Shown: positions 10,816 to 22,344 of the stretch, one piece after another
Layout of the letters: every line of letters starts with the position of its first letter
Position numbering within the stretch: position 1 is the first letter of the stretch
Source of the DNA: Hydra vulgaris
Taxonomy: Eukaryota > Cnidaria > Hydrozoa > Anthoathecata > Hydridae
Direction: 5' to 3'
NCBI RefSeq assembly: GCF_038396675.1
Contig: NC_088934.1
Location: 5,248,501 to 5,312,500, forward strand
DNA: 64,000 bases
Notes under the pieces: generated by a model
What the model was told of the DNA's origin: nothing
What the model saw: only the letters and a program-made list of their open reading frames with translations
The model's database searches: none
Position numbers and translations under genes: made by a program

Positions 10816-11246
10816 TATACAAAACTAATTTCCTTCATAAGGGCAAAATGTTATTGAATCACCTTTATAGTATTAAAAGCTATTTTCATTACCAAGAATT
10901 TTTGCCACAAAGACAGTAAAATAATAATAAAAATCAAAATATCAACTTTTTATTGTGTGGGTTTCCTAGTTTTATAAAACTTATATAGAAAATAAAAATG
11001 TTATATTGTTTATATTTATACAAGTTTTCTTCGTAAAGTTTGAATTTTAAACGGCGATTACTTAACGCATTTTATAGAAGTTTTGTTTAACCCCAAATGG
11101 GCACCAAATGGGAAACCCGTCAAAATCCTAGATTATTTAGCCCATATCATTACCAGATGCAAAGTTTTGCGTGATTTTTAAACCATACGAGACCCATCTA
11201 GAAACCAGAACTCTGGCCCATCTAAGCTCCGTTCCCGTTACCCCAG

Positions 11247-11665
11247 ATGAAAAACGTACAGGACCCGTTTGCTATTGCTGGCTGGGATATCACTTTTAAA
11301 TTTTGCAGTATGTGTTGCAATATCTGCTTGCAGTGTCAACACACTGATGTTTTATTGTACAGACCCATTCGCATATTCTTTCGCTTTTATTTTTATTATA
11401 CAGTACAGTATTTTATGGCGCCTTGGTGTGTCACTCCCGGACGACAAACGTTTCGATCCTTTTAAATGTGATTTTATTGAAAATGCTTTTGAAAAAATTA
11501 AAGATGAGTATAATATTGATCCATAAAAAAATATAAAATATTGGGAGTATAATTATGATCCAAGAAGACTAGTTCAAGATGGAAAGGCAGGTGATTATTA
11601 TATGTTTAACTTAAGTGTAGATTATTATATGTTTAACTTAAGTGTAGGTCAAAGTTCGGATTAAA
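11247..11665 (+). pseudogene. Short hydrophobic ORF block, unidentified
   Basis: One frame (11269-11526) encodes 85 residues with two hydrophobic stretches (LAGISLLNFAVCVAISACSV and SFAFIFIIQYSILW). Then comes a charged tail with DPFKCDFIENAFEKIKDEYN and a stop. Past the stop the frame continues into 11665 and includes a 27-bp tandem duplication. No homologue is recognised. It may be a fragment of a membrane protein gene or of a mobile element; coding status is uncertain. Confidence 0.25.
11594..11647 (+). repeat. 27-bp direct tandem duplication
   Basis: ATTATTATATGTTTAACTTA plus AGTGTAG occurs twice in perfect tandem (11594-11620 and 11621-11647). The length is a multiple of three. Confidence 0.95.
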
Positions 11666-11877
11666 CGGATGGGATAACGACCCTAATGTTTCATTTATTT
11701 TTTGCTTAAATAAAATAAAATTTCTAATAGTTACAGTTTGCTAATAGAAACAAACAACTTTTTTGCTTTAAGGACCCTAAACCTCTACTCACTAGTATTT
11801 TTTTATTTTATTTTGCACACTTTTTTTATAAATGAAAACTTCATAAAATATTTTTATAAGGTAAGTTTAAACAATAT

Positions 11878-12059
<182 letters not shown>

Positions 12060-12269
12060 GAAGAACGAACGGTAAGAAACCTAGAATTTTAATTTATTTG
12101 CATCATTGATGCACTTTTTACTACGGTCGTCTTACCAATACCTAATTTTAGAATAACTAAGCTTTTTGAACCAACCGACATGTCCTTGCAATCACTTACT
12201 TGTACATTAGTTTAAGCGATATCACCAGAGACCGATAAAGAGACAGGCGAAGATTATTCTCTTCTAGCA

Positions 12270-12480
12270 AGTAATGAATAAAATATTTTTTGGCATTAGA
12301 AATATTGAACTTGTTAAAAAACTTAATGATCTAGAAAAAAAGAAACTAATGACTTAACATTGGATGCCAGGTTCTTCTTTTAAATATCCATATACAATGA
12401 AGGGTGGGGAAAACCCACAGAAAGTATATATTGGTCTCCAACACATATTGGGTGGGAACTATTCTTGCTTTAAATTTTCT
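12270..12480 (+). other. Weak coding-like stretch
   Basis: A plus-strand frame reads FGIRNIELVKKLNDLEKKKL, a stop, then HWMPGSSFKYPYTMKGG and on to about 12480. It resembles the TTF-finger-containing N-terminal region of some hAT proteins only loosely. I list it as a possible relic and do not assign it. Confidence 0.2.
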
Positions 12481-12879
12481 TTTTTTTTAAATAGTCTTCT
12501 TTGTGTCACTTGTGTTTTATTTGCCACTGAAGTGAGTTAAAATAATCATTGCAAGACTAAAAAACACAATTAGTCAGACCCACACAGAGACTTTGTGGTG
12601 CCAAGGGTCAACTTTTTATGGTGCCCCAAACTTTGGATTCCTGGATATATTGAACTAAGCATGAATTTCACTGTTTATCGTCCGATTGTCGACTATCACA
12701 TTACAATTTAATCAAAACAATAATTATTTTTGTAGTTACTATCGCTACACATAAACGCTCTATATTTTACCTTGGTTATATATGATAAAACGAAAATACA
12801 AATACAACTTAAAAAGAATGGAATTAAATATTTCATCAATAAAATGTTAATTATGAAGACTAGTCACGTTACACTAATT

Positions 12880-13845
12880 TCACTTTGCGGTTTTTTTTTT
12901 CTTTGCGAAACTAGAGATGACATTTTCGTACGATAAAGTCTTAGCAAGGTAGTTTTCTATTGAAATCACCAGAAAGTTAGTTAGGCGTTCTTCTTTCATT
13001 GTTGATCGGAATTTGGATTTGATGAGAGCAAGCTTACTGAAAAAGCGCTCTCCTTCAGCTACTGAGACCGGAATTGTATTAAAAATGTGAAGCAAAATGC
13101 ATATCGAAGAAAATATTAAATGAAGACCTTTCTGGTAGATTCTGTTGAGAAACTTGAATGAAGAAAGAGATTCTATTTGTTCAAAAGTGTTTGACTGCTT
13201 CAGTACATCTAGACGACAGTTTTCTTAAATCAATTCCTCTTCTTTTACACTATTTAAGTAAAGATTTGCCAGGACCTTGCATTTTTCTTTCTGACTTAAT
13301 TTTTCTTCATCACTAGAAAGAGATGGAGAACACCATATGAACGTAAACATATCCGTCGTCTTTTGAGGTGTATTCATTCTATATCTTACATGATGGAGCA
13401 GCGTGTCAAGAGCAACATTAAAAATTCAAAGTGTCTAGAATCAGCTCTGAAAAGTCAGAACCCCTTTTTTTTCTCCTGATTTTCAACCTTCAGAAAACGC
13501 TCTTTTACTATCCATTAGTTGTCAGATCCTAGGCGGATAAATCGAAGAACGAAAGTGATTTATTCCGTGTGAGACACGTTCAGAGTTCCATCAACAATAA
13601 TGTAAAAATAAATGGCTCTGTGGACCTCTTCGAAAATAGAAGCAATAACAGTTTCACCACATGCCATAATGAACGCATTTTGAAGTCTCCAAATCAAAAA
13701 GTGCGATTGCATCCTTGCTCCTTGTTTTTGGTGTCAAGAAACTTCTTCTAGATGGAACTGAAGTGTTGTATTCTGTTTCCCCAACAGCTCAAGGGTGGTT
13801 AAAAAATCACCTTTATCATACTCATCCAGCATGTTTGATGAACAT
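12880..13845 (-). pseudogene. hAT transposase relic, middle and C-terminal part
   Basis: The minus strand encodes the hAT C-terminal dimerisation region: LLHIFNTIPVSVAEGERFFS, KLALIKSKFRSTMKEERLTN, then VISIENYLA. This is the ...PVS.A.GER.FSKL.LIK...RSTM...RL motif of ZMYM/ZBED-like hAT proteins. Upstream (13350-13100) a linker can be read with frame breaks (SLSSDEEKLSQKEKCKVLA). About 13830-13560 gives a DUF4371-like stretch (YDKGDFLTTLELL, then FIMACGETVIASIFEEVH). The gene continues upstream at 18590-19009 beyond the LTR element. Several stops and shifts make it non-functional. Confidence 0.75.
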
Positions 13846-13957
13846 TGTAAGAATGTGCTCCGCGATGGAGATCTTAAGAAAACTATTTTTATATTAATGT
13901 AATTTTGTAAAAGATTATTATATAGCAGTAAGCAATAATAAAGGTTATTTTACTTCA
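13846..13957 (+). repeat. 5' LTR, 112 bp
   Basis: Starts TGTAAGAATGTGCTCCGCGA and ends TTACTTCA. It differs from the 3' LTR by about ten substitutions and small indels, so the insertion is not recent. Confidence 0.92.
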
Positions 13958-13960
13958 TTA

Positions 13961-13972
13961 AATTGGCGACAA
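13961..13972 (+). promoter_or_regulatory. Primer-binding-site-like sequence
   Basis: TTGGCGACAAAG follows three bases after the 5' LTR end, the expected place for a tRNA primer-binding site. The tRNA is not identified. Confidence 0.55.
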
Positions 13973-14024
13973 AGATAAAAAAAAAGAAAAAAAAAGGAGG
14001 ATTTAAATAAACATTATATTTACC

Positions 14025-14760
14025 ATGGCTATAAAAAACCTTAATAAACCAAACTTTCCACCATTTTTATGTACGGAAGATGCAAGTAAGTAATTTTCTA
14101 GCTGGAATCGCTACATTAAACGATTCAAGTTACTTTGAAATTCACTCATAACTACAGATGATAGGCAAATCTTTTCTTACTTTAATTGGAGATACCACTT
14201 ACGAAATTTATGAAAACATTATACCGCAACATACGCTGATCAAATACCAGCAAGCCGTCGAAACTTTTAATGAACACTTTAAATCCCAAGTAAACCCGAG
14301 CTATGAAATTTTTATCTTCGGTAAAATGGCTCAACGTAGAGATGAAACCACTCAGTATATTTTCGTTCGATTACACGAACAAGCTCTTAAATGCGAGTTT
14401 GCCGATAAAGATAAAGAAATTAAACAACAAATTGAGCTTAGTTCAAACATTTCAAAACTTCGTAAAATACAGTTTTCAAAATCCTAACAAAAATTTGTCA
14501 ACTACTGCAAAAACATTCGAACTGATGGACAATCAAATAGAAGAACTGGAGAAAGAAACGAATAAACAAAGCGAAATAAATACAGTCAAGAAAACAAACT
14601 TACCACTAATCAGTAAAGAACCACATAAGGTTATAAATAAGTCGCTGAAAAAAATTTGTTTTGCATATTTAGCTTTAGGCAAAACTTGCTACTCCTGCGG
14701 GAAAATTGGACATTTTGCAACTGTCTGTAAAAGTAAGAAACAAAAGAACAGAATACAATA
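14025..14760 (+). pseudogene. gag-like gene with CCHC zinc knuckle
   Basis: The start ATG is at 14025 (MAIKNLNKPNFPPF). After an early stop near 14090 the frame continues around 14158-14487 and then in a second overlapping frame to 14760. The C-terminus carries CYSCGKIGHFATVC, a C-x2-C-x4-H-x4-C zinc knuckle of retrotransposon nucleocapsid type, followed by a basic tail. At least one stop and one frameshift break the gene. Confidence 0.8.
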
Positions 14761-14874
14761 ACACATCGAGAGAAATATCAAAGAAATGAACAAATCTATA
14801 CGAAACCAATAAAAACAATTTACAAAGATATCAATGAATCCGAAAATCCTCGTACAAACTTAAATCAAGGAGAC

Positions 14875-15306
14875 TTGTACTCTGTAAATGCTAACAAGAT
14901 AAATACTGACGTAGTCGAAAACCTCGAGGTAACGATTAATATAGAAAATATACCAATAACCGTTTTAATAGATACCGGAGCTTTTATCAATATTCTAAAC
15001 TTTAAAACATTTGAAAAGATAAATAGTTTAATCAAAAGACCGCTTCGCCTATATAAATCTAAAACACTGATTATTACTTACGGGGATAACAATCCAAAAC
15101 TTAAAATTGAAGGGCAAATCAATGCCGCGATAGATCCTCAAACGAAATTCCTTCAGTCCACATTCCACGTAATTAAAACGCACTACAAAAATCTATTATC
15201 TGGAAACGACGCCAAATTACTCGGTTTAATACAATTAATTAAAGCTCTAGTACGTACTGACGTCAATGATAAACTTTTAAACAAACAACAAAACAATACA
15301 AAATAA
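14875..15306 (+). pseudogene. Retroelement aspartic protease region
   Basis: VTINIENIPITVLIDTGAFI contains the retropepsin-type LIDTGA active-site motif (catalytic D in D-T-G) about 38 residues into the open segment. A second typical element, LLSGNDAKLLGL, lies near residue 115. It sits between gag and RT as expected for Ty3/Gypsy elements. The segment is open for 143 codons, but the polyprotein is interrupted on both sides. Confidence 0.8.
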
Positions 15307-15482
15307 TTATGGCGACAGTAAACAACAAATTTGCCATTACATGCAGAACATTAGCAAATTAAACAATGCTCTCCTTCTAAACGTTCCAAAACGATTACAA
15401 CCACATATAAACTCATACAAAAGTTCTGTTTTAAGCAGGAAAATAGGAAAACTTTCTAACAACCAAGTTAAGTTGAAATTAA

Positions 15483-16340
15483 ATGAAAGTCGCACAAAGA
15501 GAAAGGAGAATTCCTTTTGCACTTAGAGAAAAAGTTAAAGATGAACTTACAAAGCTTGAAGCAGAAGGAATAATTGAAACTATAACGGACGAAGCGACAC
15601 CCTGGATAGGTCCAATGGTAATTGTTCCAAAAAATGACTGTAACCTAAGGATTTGCGTAGACATGCGAGCCGCTAACAAAGCTATTGGAAGAACGCGTTT
15701 CCCTGACTCCAACCCAAGACAATGTTATTATAAAACTCAAAGACTCAGCCGTTTTCTCAAAACTAGATTTAATGAAGGCATTTCACCAGCTCGAACTTGC
15801 GCCGGAATCGAGATAAATTACTACTTTTCAATCCGAAACTTAAACTAAACGTTTCACAAGACTTAATATTGGAGTAATTTCTGCGCAGGAGTAACTACAA
15901 AACGCTTTACGAGAAGTTTTGATAGATTTAAAAGAAACTACTAATATTGCTGACGATGTTTTAATATTCGCTTTAAATGCAAAACAACACTATTCAATAT
16001 TACACTAAGTGTGAGAAAGATTCAAACAGCGTGGTTAAACTATAAACTTTGAAAAATGCTTATTTGGAAAAGAAAAAGTCCAATTTTTTGGATTTATGTT
16101 TTAAAAAAAAGGAATGCAACCAGATCCTGAAAAACTTGATAATATCAAAAACATGCCTGTACCAGAAAACACTAAAGATCTCCAAAGCTTTCCCGGGCTT
16201 ATTAACTAATTTAAGCGTTTCATTCTACACTACAGTACAATTACTTATCCTTTGCGAAACCTTCTTCATAAAGATTCATCATGGAACTGGAACTTTGAGT
16301 ACCAGCGTGCGTTCTAAACTGAAAAATGCTTAGACATCAG
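15483..16340 (+). pseudogene. Retroelement reverse transcriptase region, deleted
   Basis: The start of RT is well preserved: EGIIETITDEATPWIGPMVI then RICVDMRAANKAI. After a frameshift near 15720, KLDLMKAFHQLEL (motif A region) follows. About 70 expected residues are then missing before IADDVLIFA, the position of the usual YxDD box, here A-D-D. FEKCLFGKEKVQFFGF and PVPENTKDLQSFPGLI complete the thumb. Loss of the motif B region and several shifts mean no active enzyme. Confidence 0.82.
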
Positions 16341-16344
16341 ACTC

Positions 16345-17195
16345 ATGCGTTGGGTACTTCGATCCCAACAAAGAAACTACCGTCTTCACCGATGCTAGTA
16401 TTGTAGGCATATCGGCAATCATTGTACAAAACACGCCAAATAAACAAGACTTTAAACTTATATCTTATAATTCAAAAGCGCTGTCACTTGTACAACAACG
16501 CTACTCTACGCTGGAAAGAGAATGTTTAGCTATAGTGTACGCCTGCGAACACAACAAAACATACCTATTTGGACACCCTTATAAAATGTACAGCGATCAC
16601 AATTCTATTTTAAAGGTTTTGAACAACCCAAATGCTACAGCACCACTTCGCATTTAGCGTATGACTTAACAATTACAGGGATATTCTTTTGATTTACACT
16701 ACGTCCAAGGAAAACATAATATATCTGATTATCCAAGTCGACACCCGGTAGACCCTTGTGACAACGAAAGACTAAAAAAATATGTCAACTTTACTGCTAA
16801 ATACGCATGCACTAAAGCCATTTCACTACTAGATATTCAAAGAGAAACCAAAGCCGATCCTATTCTACGAATACTTACAGAGTTAGTCGCCACTAATACT
16901 TGGTATAAACTAACACATCCGAATTGTCCTCCAGAAATAAGAAAGTTTCAAAAAGAGTTACTTGCTTACCGTAAGATTAGCCAAGAACTTACAGTAAATC
17001 CAACATCAGACATTATCCTAAAAGCAAATCAAATTATAATTCCATGATCACTAGAGATTACGATTATATAACGGGCGCATAATAGTCACATGGGACTCGA
17101 GAAAACCAAGGCACTACTTAGACATAAAGTTTACTTTCCTGGCCAAGACACTAAAGTAGAACAATATTCAAAACAATGTGCAATTTTTCAAGCAC
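16345..17195 (+). pseudogene. RNase H and integrase N-terminal region of the LTR element
   Basis: RNase H is readable in one frame. It contains VFTDASIVGISAIIVQ (catalytic D in TDAS), TLERECLAIVYACEH (catalytic E) and YKMYSDHNSIL (catalytic D), followed by LHYVQGKHNISDYPSRHP, the standard LxYxxGKxNxxADxLSR end. The segment then runs into the HHCC-like integrase N-terminus (AHNSHMGLEKTKALLRHKVY, then QCAIFQA), where an insert with a T-run begins. A stop interrupts near 16658 and another near 17045. Confidence 0.8.
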
Positions 17196-17338
17196 TTTTT
17201 TTTTTTTTTTTTTGTTATTCACCTCCTCAAGGCCATAAAGGCCACTACAGATAAGGAGGCTACTTAATAGTGGTTATAACCCTCTCTCAACTCTATAACT
17301 CCGAAACACGAACCTCGACGAACAAAGCCGCTGCGTGG
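17195..17338 (-). mobile_element. Short retroposon-like insert inside the integrase gene
   Basis: A T-run of about 22 nt at 17196-17217 is followed by about 120 bp of GC-richer sequence with no homology to integrase: CACCTCCTCAAGGCCATAAA, then GGCCACTACAGATAAGGAGG, then CTCGACGAACAAAGCCGCTG. Integrase coding resumes at about 17335. Read on the minus strand this is a short body with a 3' A-tail, as in a SINE. The head contains GAGGTTCGTGTTTCGGAG, which is only loosely like a pol III B box. No target duplication is obvious. Confidence 0.5.
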
Positions 17339-17895
17339 AGAAACAAGTTGATAAACAAAACTTACCAGCCAAACTATTAATCACACCAACACCATCGGAA
17401 GTTTGGGACACACTTAACATAGATTACCTTGGTCTTTTACCCAACGGATTTTATTTGATAGTTTTCATAGACAAAACATCAAAATTTACGGTTGTCGATA
17501 TTATAAATAATACATCGGCTGACCGTCTTATTGATTTTCAACAGAAAACGATCGCAGTATATGGAATACCGAAAAAAATTATCAGCGATAATAGACCACC
17601 TTTACTTCATTCAAAATAAAGATGTTTTTTAAGAGACTGAATATTGAACATAAACGAATCACGCCACTTTGGCCGCAAGCTAACTCACAAGCCGAATCAT
17701 TCATGAAACCACTGATGAAAACAATACGAGCAGCACACATTGAACGAAGAGGCTGGAAAAAGCAGTTATACAACTTCCTGTTCTCCTACCGTACCATAAC
17801 TCCCCCATTGCACAACTCTGATACCACCATCTACACTCATGTTCAATCGCCTTACAGGTTTTACAATACCCTCATTTCAGAAAAGGGTTGATACA
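17335..17895 (+). pseudogene. Retroelement integrase core region
   Basis: The catalytic triad can be seen: first D in LNIDYLGLLP; second D in KIISDNRPP; E in QANSQAESFMK. The spacing is typical of a DDE integrase of the Gypsy type with the RITPLWPQAN signature. A frameshift near 17620 separates the second D from the E. A short chromatin-binding-like tail continues to about 18320 in broken frames. Confidence 0.82.
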
Positions 17896-18390
17896 AATAC
17901 TAATGATCAAGCTAAGAAGAGACGAGAAAATGCTAAGTTATACAAAAAGAAATAACACGATTCAAAATACCACGTAAAAACTCCAAATTTAAATATTGGA
18001 GATACAGTACTGATAAAATAAAAAAGATATAACAAAACTACGGCACTGTTTGAGTTTCAACCCTACACAATTACGGCAAAGAACGGTACAATGATTACTG
18101 CCAAATTTCCCGTTGATAACTCGCAAAAAACTCGGAATGCTTCACACATGAAGAAAATACTAATGGATATACAATTCAATCCAACATCAATTAAAAAAGA
18201 GGGAGACGAGGAATACTCTCAGAACGAATCAGTTTTACCAGAAAAGGAAATAACAACTACTATGCCGTTGCAACAAAGCCATTATCAAGAACCGAATCCG
18301 AAAATATATCCAAACAGATAAAGACGTCCTATAGATTTATGGAGGAAATATTAAAACATTCCCGAACTTTAACAGTAAAACATTTCATTT

Positions 18391-18407
18391 AAAGAAGAAG
18401 GGAAAGA
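18391..18407 (+). promoter_or_regulatory. Polypurine tract
   Basis: AAAGAAGAAGGGAAAGA lies directly before the TG of the 3' LTR, as expected for the plus-strand primer. Confidence 0.8.
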
Positions 18408-18515
18408 TGTAAGAATGTGCTCCGCGATGAAAATCCTAAGAAAACTATTTTTATGTTAATGTAATTTTGTAAAAGGTTATTATATAGAAGTAAGCGATAA
18501 TAAAGTTTTACTTCA
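18408..18515 (+). repeat. 3' LTR, 108 bp
   Basis: Starts TGTAAGAATGTGCTCCGCGA and ends TTACTTCA, matching the 5' LTR with small differences. Confidence 0.92.
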
Positions 18516-18589
18516 TAAAAAAAAATACACAAATATAAACATAATATTGAAATAAAGATTCTAGATAAAGACATCTAGATTAATATTTC

Positions 18590-19009
18590 AAGCAACATTA
18601 AAATTATTTTATGGACATAAACTGCTAATACACCTCGAAAACTTAGTTTTCTTGAAGCTAAATGGAGAGTGACGCCCAGGAGGCAGCGTAAAGTTTCACA
18701 CCACTAGGATGCCTCATTTCTTATTGACTTTTCAAGTTCTGAATCAATCCCAGTCTGATTTTTCAAGGCTTTAAAGTCTGATTTCCAGACAGGGAAATCA
18801 AACGAACGCTTATAACGCTTATAACGCTTTGTTAATTTTCTCTCCGTTGAGAGAAGTTTCGTAAAAAACGGAGGCAGGAACTTTTTGTTTATAGAATCTC
18901 TAGGAAAAAGTGCCAGATTTTGAGGTGGTCCATCTAGTATGACTACATCGCATTCAACTGTATATAAAACCCTTCCGCAATGCGGGGTTGTTTCTAACTG
19001 CTTGATCAC
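18590..19009 (-). pseudogene. hAT transposase relic, N-terminal part
   Basis: The minus-strand frame begins with ETTPHCGRVLYTVECDVVIL, then DGPPQNLALFPRDSINKKFL, a stretch of basic residues, and FPVWKSDFKALKNQTGIDSE. It continues across a stop-free junction into EASWWCETLRCLLGVTLHLA then SRKLSFRG. The pattern ...DGPPQ...FPRD... followed by a TTF-finger-like region and ...W...L...LAS..L.FRG is that of ZMYM1-type hAT proteins. It is the upstream half of the gene whose rest lies at 12880-13845; the LTR element sits between them. Confidence 0.72.
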
Positions 19010-19019
19010 CCAGTTGAAT

Positions 19020-20165
19020 CGCCTCTTAATCCTTAATTAAAAAAGGATTTGAGAATTGTGGTATGTTTTTAATATATGCAGATATTAACTTATCTAACTA
19101 AGTATTACAGATATTAACTTATCTAATTAAGATATCTAACTAAGTAAAAAACCGACTTTATTTTTATTTTTAAATTTTGAATAAAAACAAATATTCTTTT
19201 CAAAATCAGCATATTATTCTGCTTCTTTTAAGTACCAGATTGTTATAGTTTAGAAGGAAAAAAAATTCAACTATATTGGAACCCGTCAAGAATTTAGAAT
19301 CCAAACACGAACTTCAAGAACCTATACAAATTTGAAAAAAAAAGGAAGGTTCTTTTTTCACCAAAAGGCATTGATTTACAGTTCAGGCAAATCAAATTTC
19401 AAAAATTTTTAAAATCTCTTCACCCTGCTGTATATTTATAATAACATGCTTTTCGAAGATTATGATGTAATTGATAGATTCGCAGCTAGCAAAAAGAGAC
19501 GCACGATTTTGCATTTTAGATTTTATATTATTTAAATTTGATTTATTAATTAAATTTTGTCTATTACTCTCCAAGGAAAAAAATTAATTTGGGTGTTAAA
19601 AATAAAAACCCGAAAATTGTCCTTTAACTCTTTCCTTGAGGAGAGGGATTGAAATGCAGCTAGCTATATAAGGAACCAAATACCCATAGTACTCTACCGA
19701 GACTTTTTCCAATTTTTTTTTATTTGTAATTTTTTTTAAAAATTACGCTGACCATTTTTGGTATCAGCATCCCCCCTCCCTCTTCCCACACCAAAAAATT
19801 CTGGATCACTGTTTTCAATCATATGATTTTTGGAAAAAGTCAATTACTCTTTGTTTAGATTGTGGTTTCTGCGTAATCTTCTTTTGCCGTGTTTAAAATT
19901 TTGAATAGGCGAAGCAAAAATAACTTTTGGTTTCGAATTATTTAAAAGTAAACGTATTTTTGTTTCATATTTATAATAATTTAAATTTTTATTTTTCTAC
20001 TGATTATTTTTTTTTTAATAAAGCGTTAGTACCACCATGTTCTAAAGAATTACTCCACGAAAATGAAAAACAAGTCCCAAATGGAGTTTGAAAATTGGTG
20101 GCGCTAAAATAGTTTTTGTAAATAAAAAAGAAATCTTATTTTTATTTATATCTTTTTTATTTTTA
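19020..20165. other. AT-rich region without a supported gene
   Basis: Contains a small imperfect tandem around TATTAACTTATCTAACTAAG (19080-19145) and otherwise low-complexity sequence. No coding or RNA gene is supported. Confidence 0.5.
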
Positions 20166-20171
20166 CTTAGA

Positions 20172-20395
<224 letters not shown>

Positions 20396-20804
20396 TATAT
20401 ATCCTCATACCTTTTAATTCAATTATATTGCGGGTTTATATCAGAGTTTTCTTTCTTCCAGGTGGGTTACCTTTGTCATGCCTGAAGAGCCTTATCTTTC
20501 TTTTAAATAGGATCAGTTTATCTTCATAAATAATTTTATTAAAAAATTACAAAAAAAAATCATTAAATTTTTTTATTCAATCAATTTAAACTTATGTTTT
20601 AACATTACTATCCACCTTCTTTTCACATAAGAAAGCTCACTGAAGGTGAGAGCGTTGTAAAAATTATGATTTTTAAGATATTCTATCACACTAAATTGTG
20701 TTGGTTACCTTTCTAAAATGCTTTTTAAATATTAATAATTTCTTTAATTTATGCATAATTTTTTAAAGTTTATAATACATAGAAGTTTATTCAAGTTTTC
20801 AACA

Positions 20805-20813
20805 CTTGTTTAG
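20805..20813 (+). promoter_or_regulatory. Possible 3' splice site just upstream of the GFOD start codon
   Basis: ACTTGTTTAG ends three bases before the ATG after a pyrimidine-rich approach. It could join an upstream 5' UTR exon or accept a trans-spliced leader, which is known in Hydra. The sequence alone cannot tell these apart. Confidence 0.4.
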
Positions 20814-20816
20814 ATT

Positions 20817-22291
20817 ATGCTCCCTTCTGTTGGCATATTTGGTACTGACAGTCATGCACAAATAATTATATCACTATTTAAAGCTGCAGGGTTTCCTGTA
20901 ACAGCCGTATGGGGTCAGACATTAGAAAAAGCTAAAAGTTTAGCAAATGAATTAAAAATATCATTTTATACAACAAAAATTGATGAGCTTCTTCTTCATA
21001 ATGAAGTAGATATTGTCTGTGTGTCGGGTACACCACATCAGTATGCACAGGTTTGTGTAAAAGCATTGTCTATTGGAAAACATGTGTTCAGCTCAATTCC
21101 TGCCGGTCTTACTTTGAAGGATGCAAACCAAATGCTAGAAGCTGCCCAATATTATCCAAAATTACTCTCTGTTTTAAATCATCCTTTGCGTTTTCTTGCT
21201 GCTTTTATTGAAGCTAAAAAATTACTTTCAAGTGGTTATTGTGGAGACTTAATGGTATGCGAATGTAGCATTCATACTACATCATTAGTTAAACAAAACT
21301 ATGACTGGCAATGTGATGGATCTATGGGAGGGGGTATGCTGCAAACCTATGGTTCTCATATCATTGATATTTTAGCATTTTTGACTGACAAAAGAGCAAT
21401 TGAAGTTCAAGGAACATTAGAAACATTTACAAAACAACGGGATGATATGCCTATGTTTCGACATATATCAAGTGATGACTTCTGCTCTTTTCAATTGAAA
21501 TATCAGAATGATGTTCAAGCATGTGTGACACTAAATTCTCATCTTCCAAGTGGGTTTCTACAAGAACTTATGCTTATTGGTAAAAAAGGTTTTTTAAAAA
21601 TAGTAAATTGTAACTTATATGGACAAACTAAAGGAAGCAGTGAAGTAGAATGTCTCTATATGGAAGAATATGAAAATGGATCTTTATACGATTCATTCCA
21701 GGATTTAGTTCCTGGAATGTACTTATTTGGTCTTGAACAACTTATTGAAGGAGTTAAGATGGCATTTGAAAGCATGCAAGATAGTTCAGTTAGTGCTGAT
21801 AGAAGAAATGCAGATCACAATTTAATTTCCACTGCTGCAAATTTTGAAAATGGTATAGTATTAAAAGTTATATCTTCTAATAAAAAAATTAATAAATAAT
21901 TACATTTTCATAGATAAATATTCAATGTTAGAGCATCAGGACCTTGTAAGTTAATAAGGCATAGTCTTTGAATAGCAGTAGGGTGTCCTGCTTTTGCCTG
22001 ATAAGTTTTCTTTTGTATATATATATATATAGGTTTCCCATATGGTCAGGGTTTTAATATGGTCCTGATTTTAAGTTAGAAAGCTCAGTGCTAAATTAAT
22101 TAACGTTAAACCTGTCATTGCCCTTTCCTTCGTAAAATCAGGACATGTAAGAACTCTGAGCATAACACAATAAATAGGGCTCTTATATGAACTGATTTTA
22201 CAAAGGAAAACGCAATGAAAGGTTTAATTTTAACTAATTTTGCTATGCGCTCTCCTACATAAAATCAGAACATATGGGAACCCTCTTTCTT

Positions 22292-22344
<53 letters not shown>

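Larger units (their letters stand above)
13846..18515 (+). mobile_element. Ty3/Gypsy-type LTR retrotransposon, 4.67 kb, decayed
   Basis: Two short direct LTRs (13846-13957 and 18408-18515) flank gag, protease, RT, RNase H and integrase regions in that order. PR-RT-RH-IN is the Ty3/Gypsy order. It has a primer-binding-site-like TTGGCGACAAAG directly after the 5' LTR and a purine tract (AAAGAAGAAGGGAAAGA) directly before the 3' LTR. Frameshifts, stops and an RT deletion show it is inactive. It splits the minus-strand hAT gene. I could not find a clear target-site duplication: the flanks are AACAT on the left and TAAAA on the right. Confidence 0.92.

Noticed and set aside
13841-18520. Target-site duplication for the LTR element
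   Set aside because: AACAT and TAAAA do not match, and an AACAT at 18593 is too far from the LTR end to be counted.
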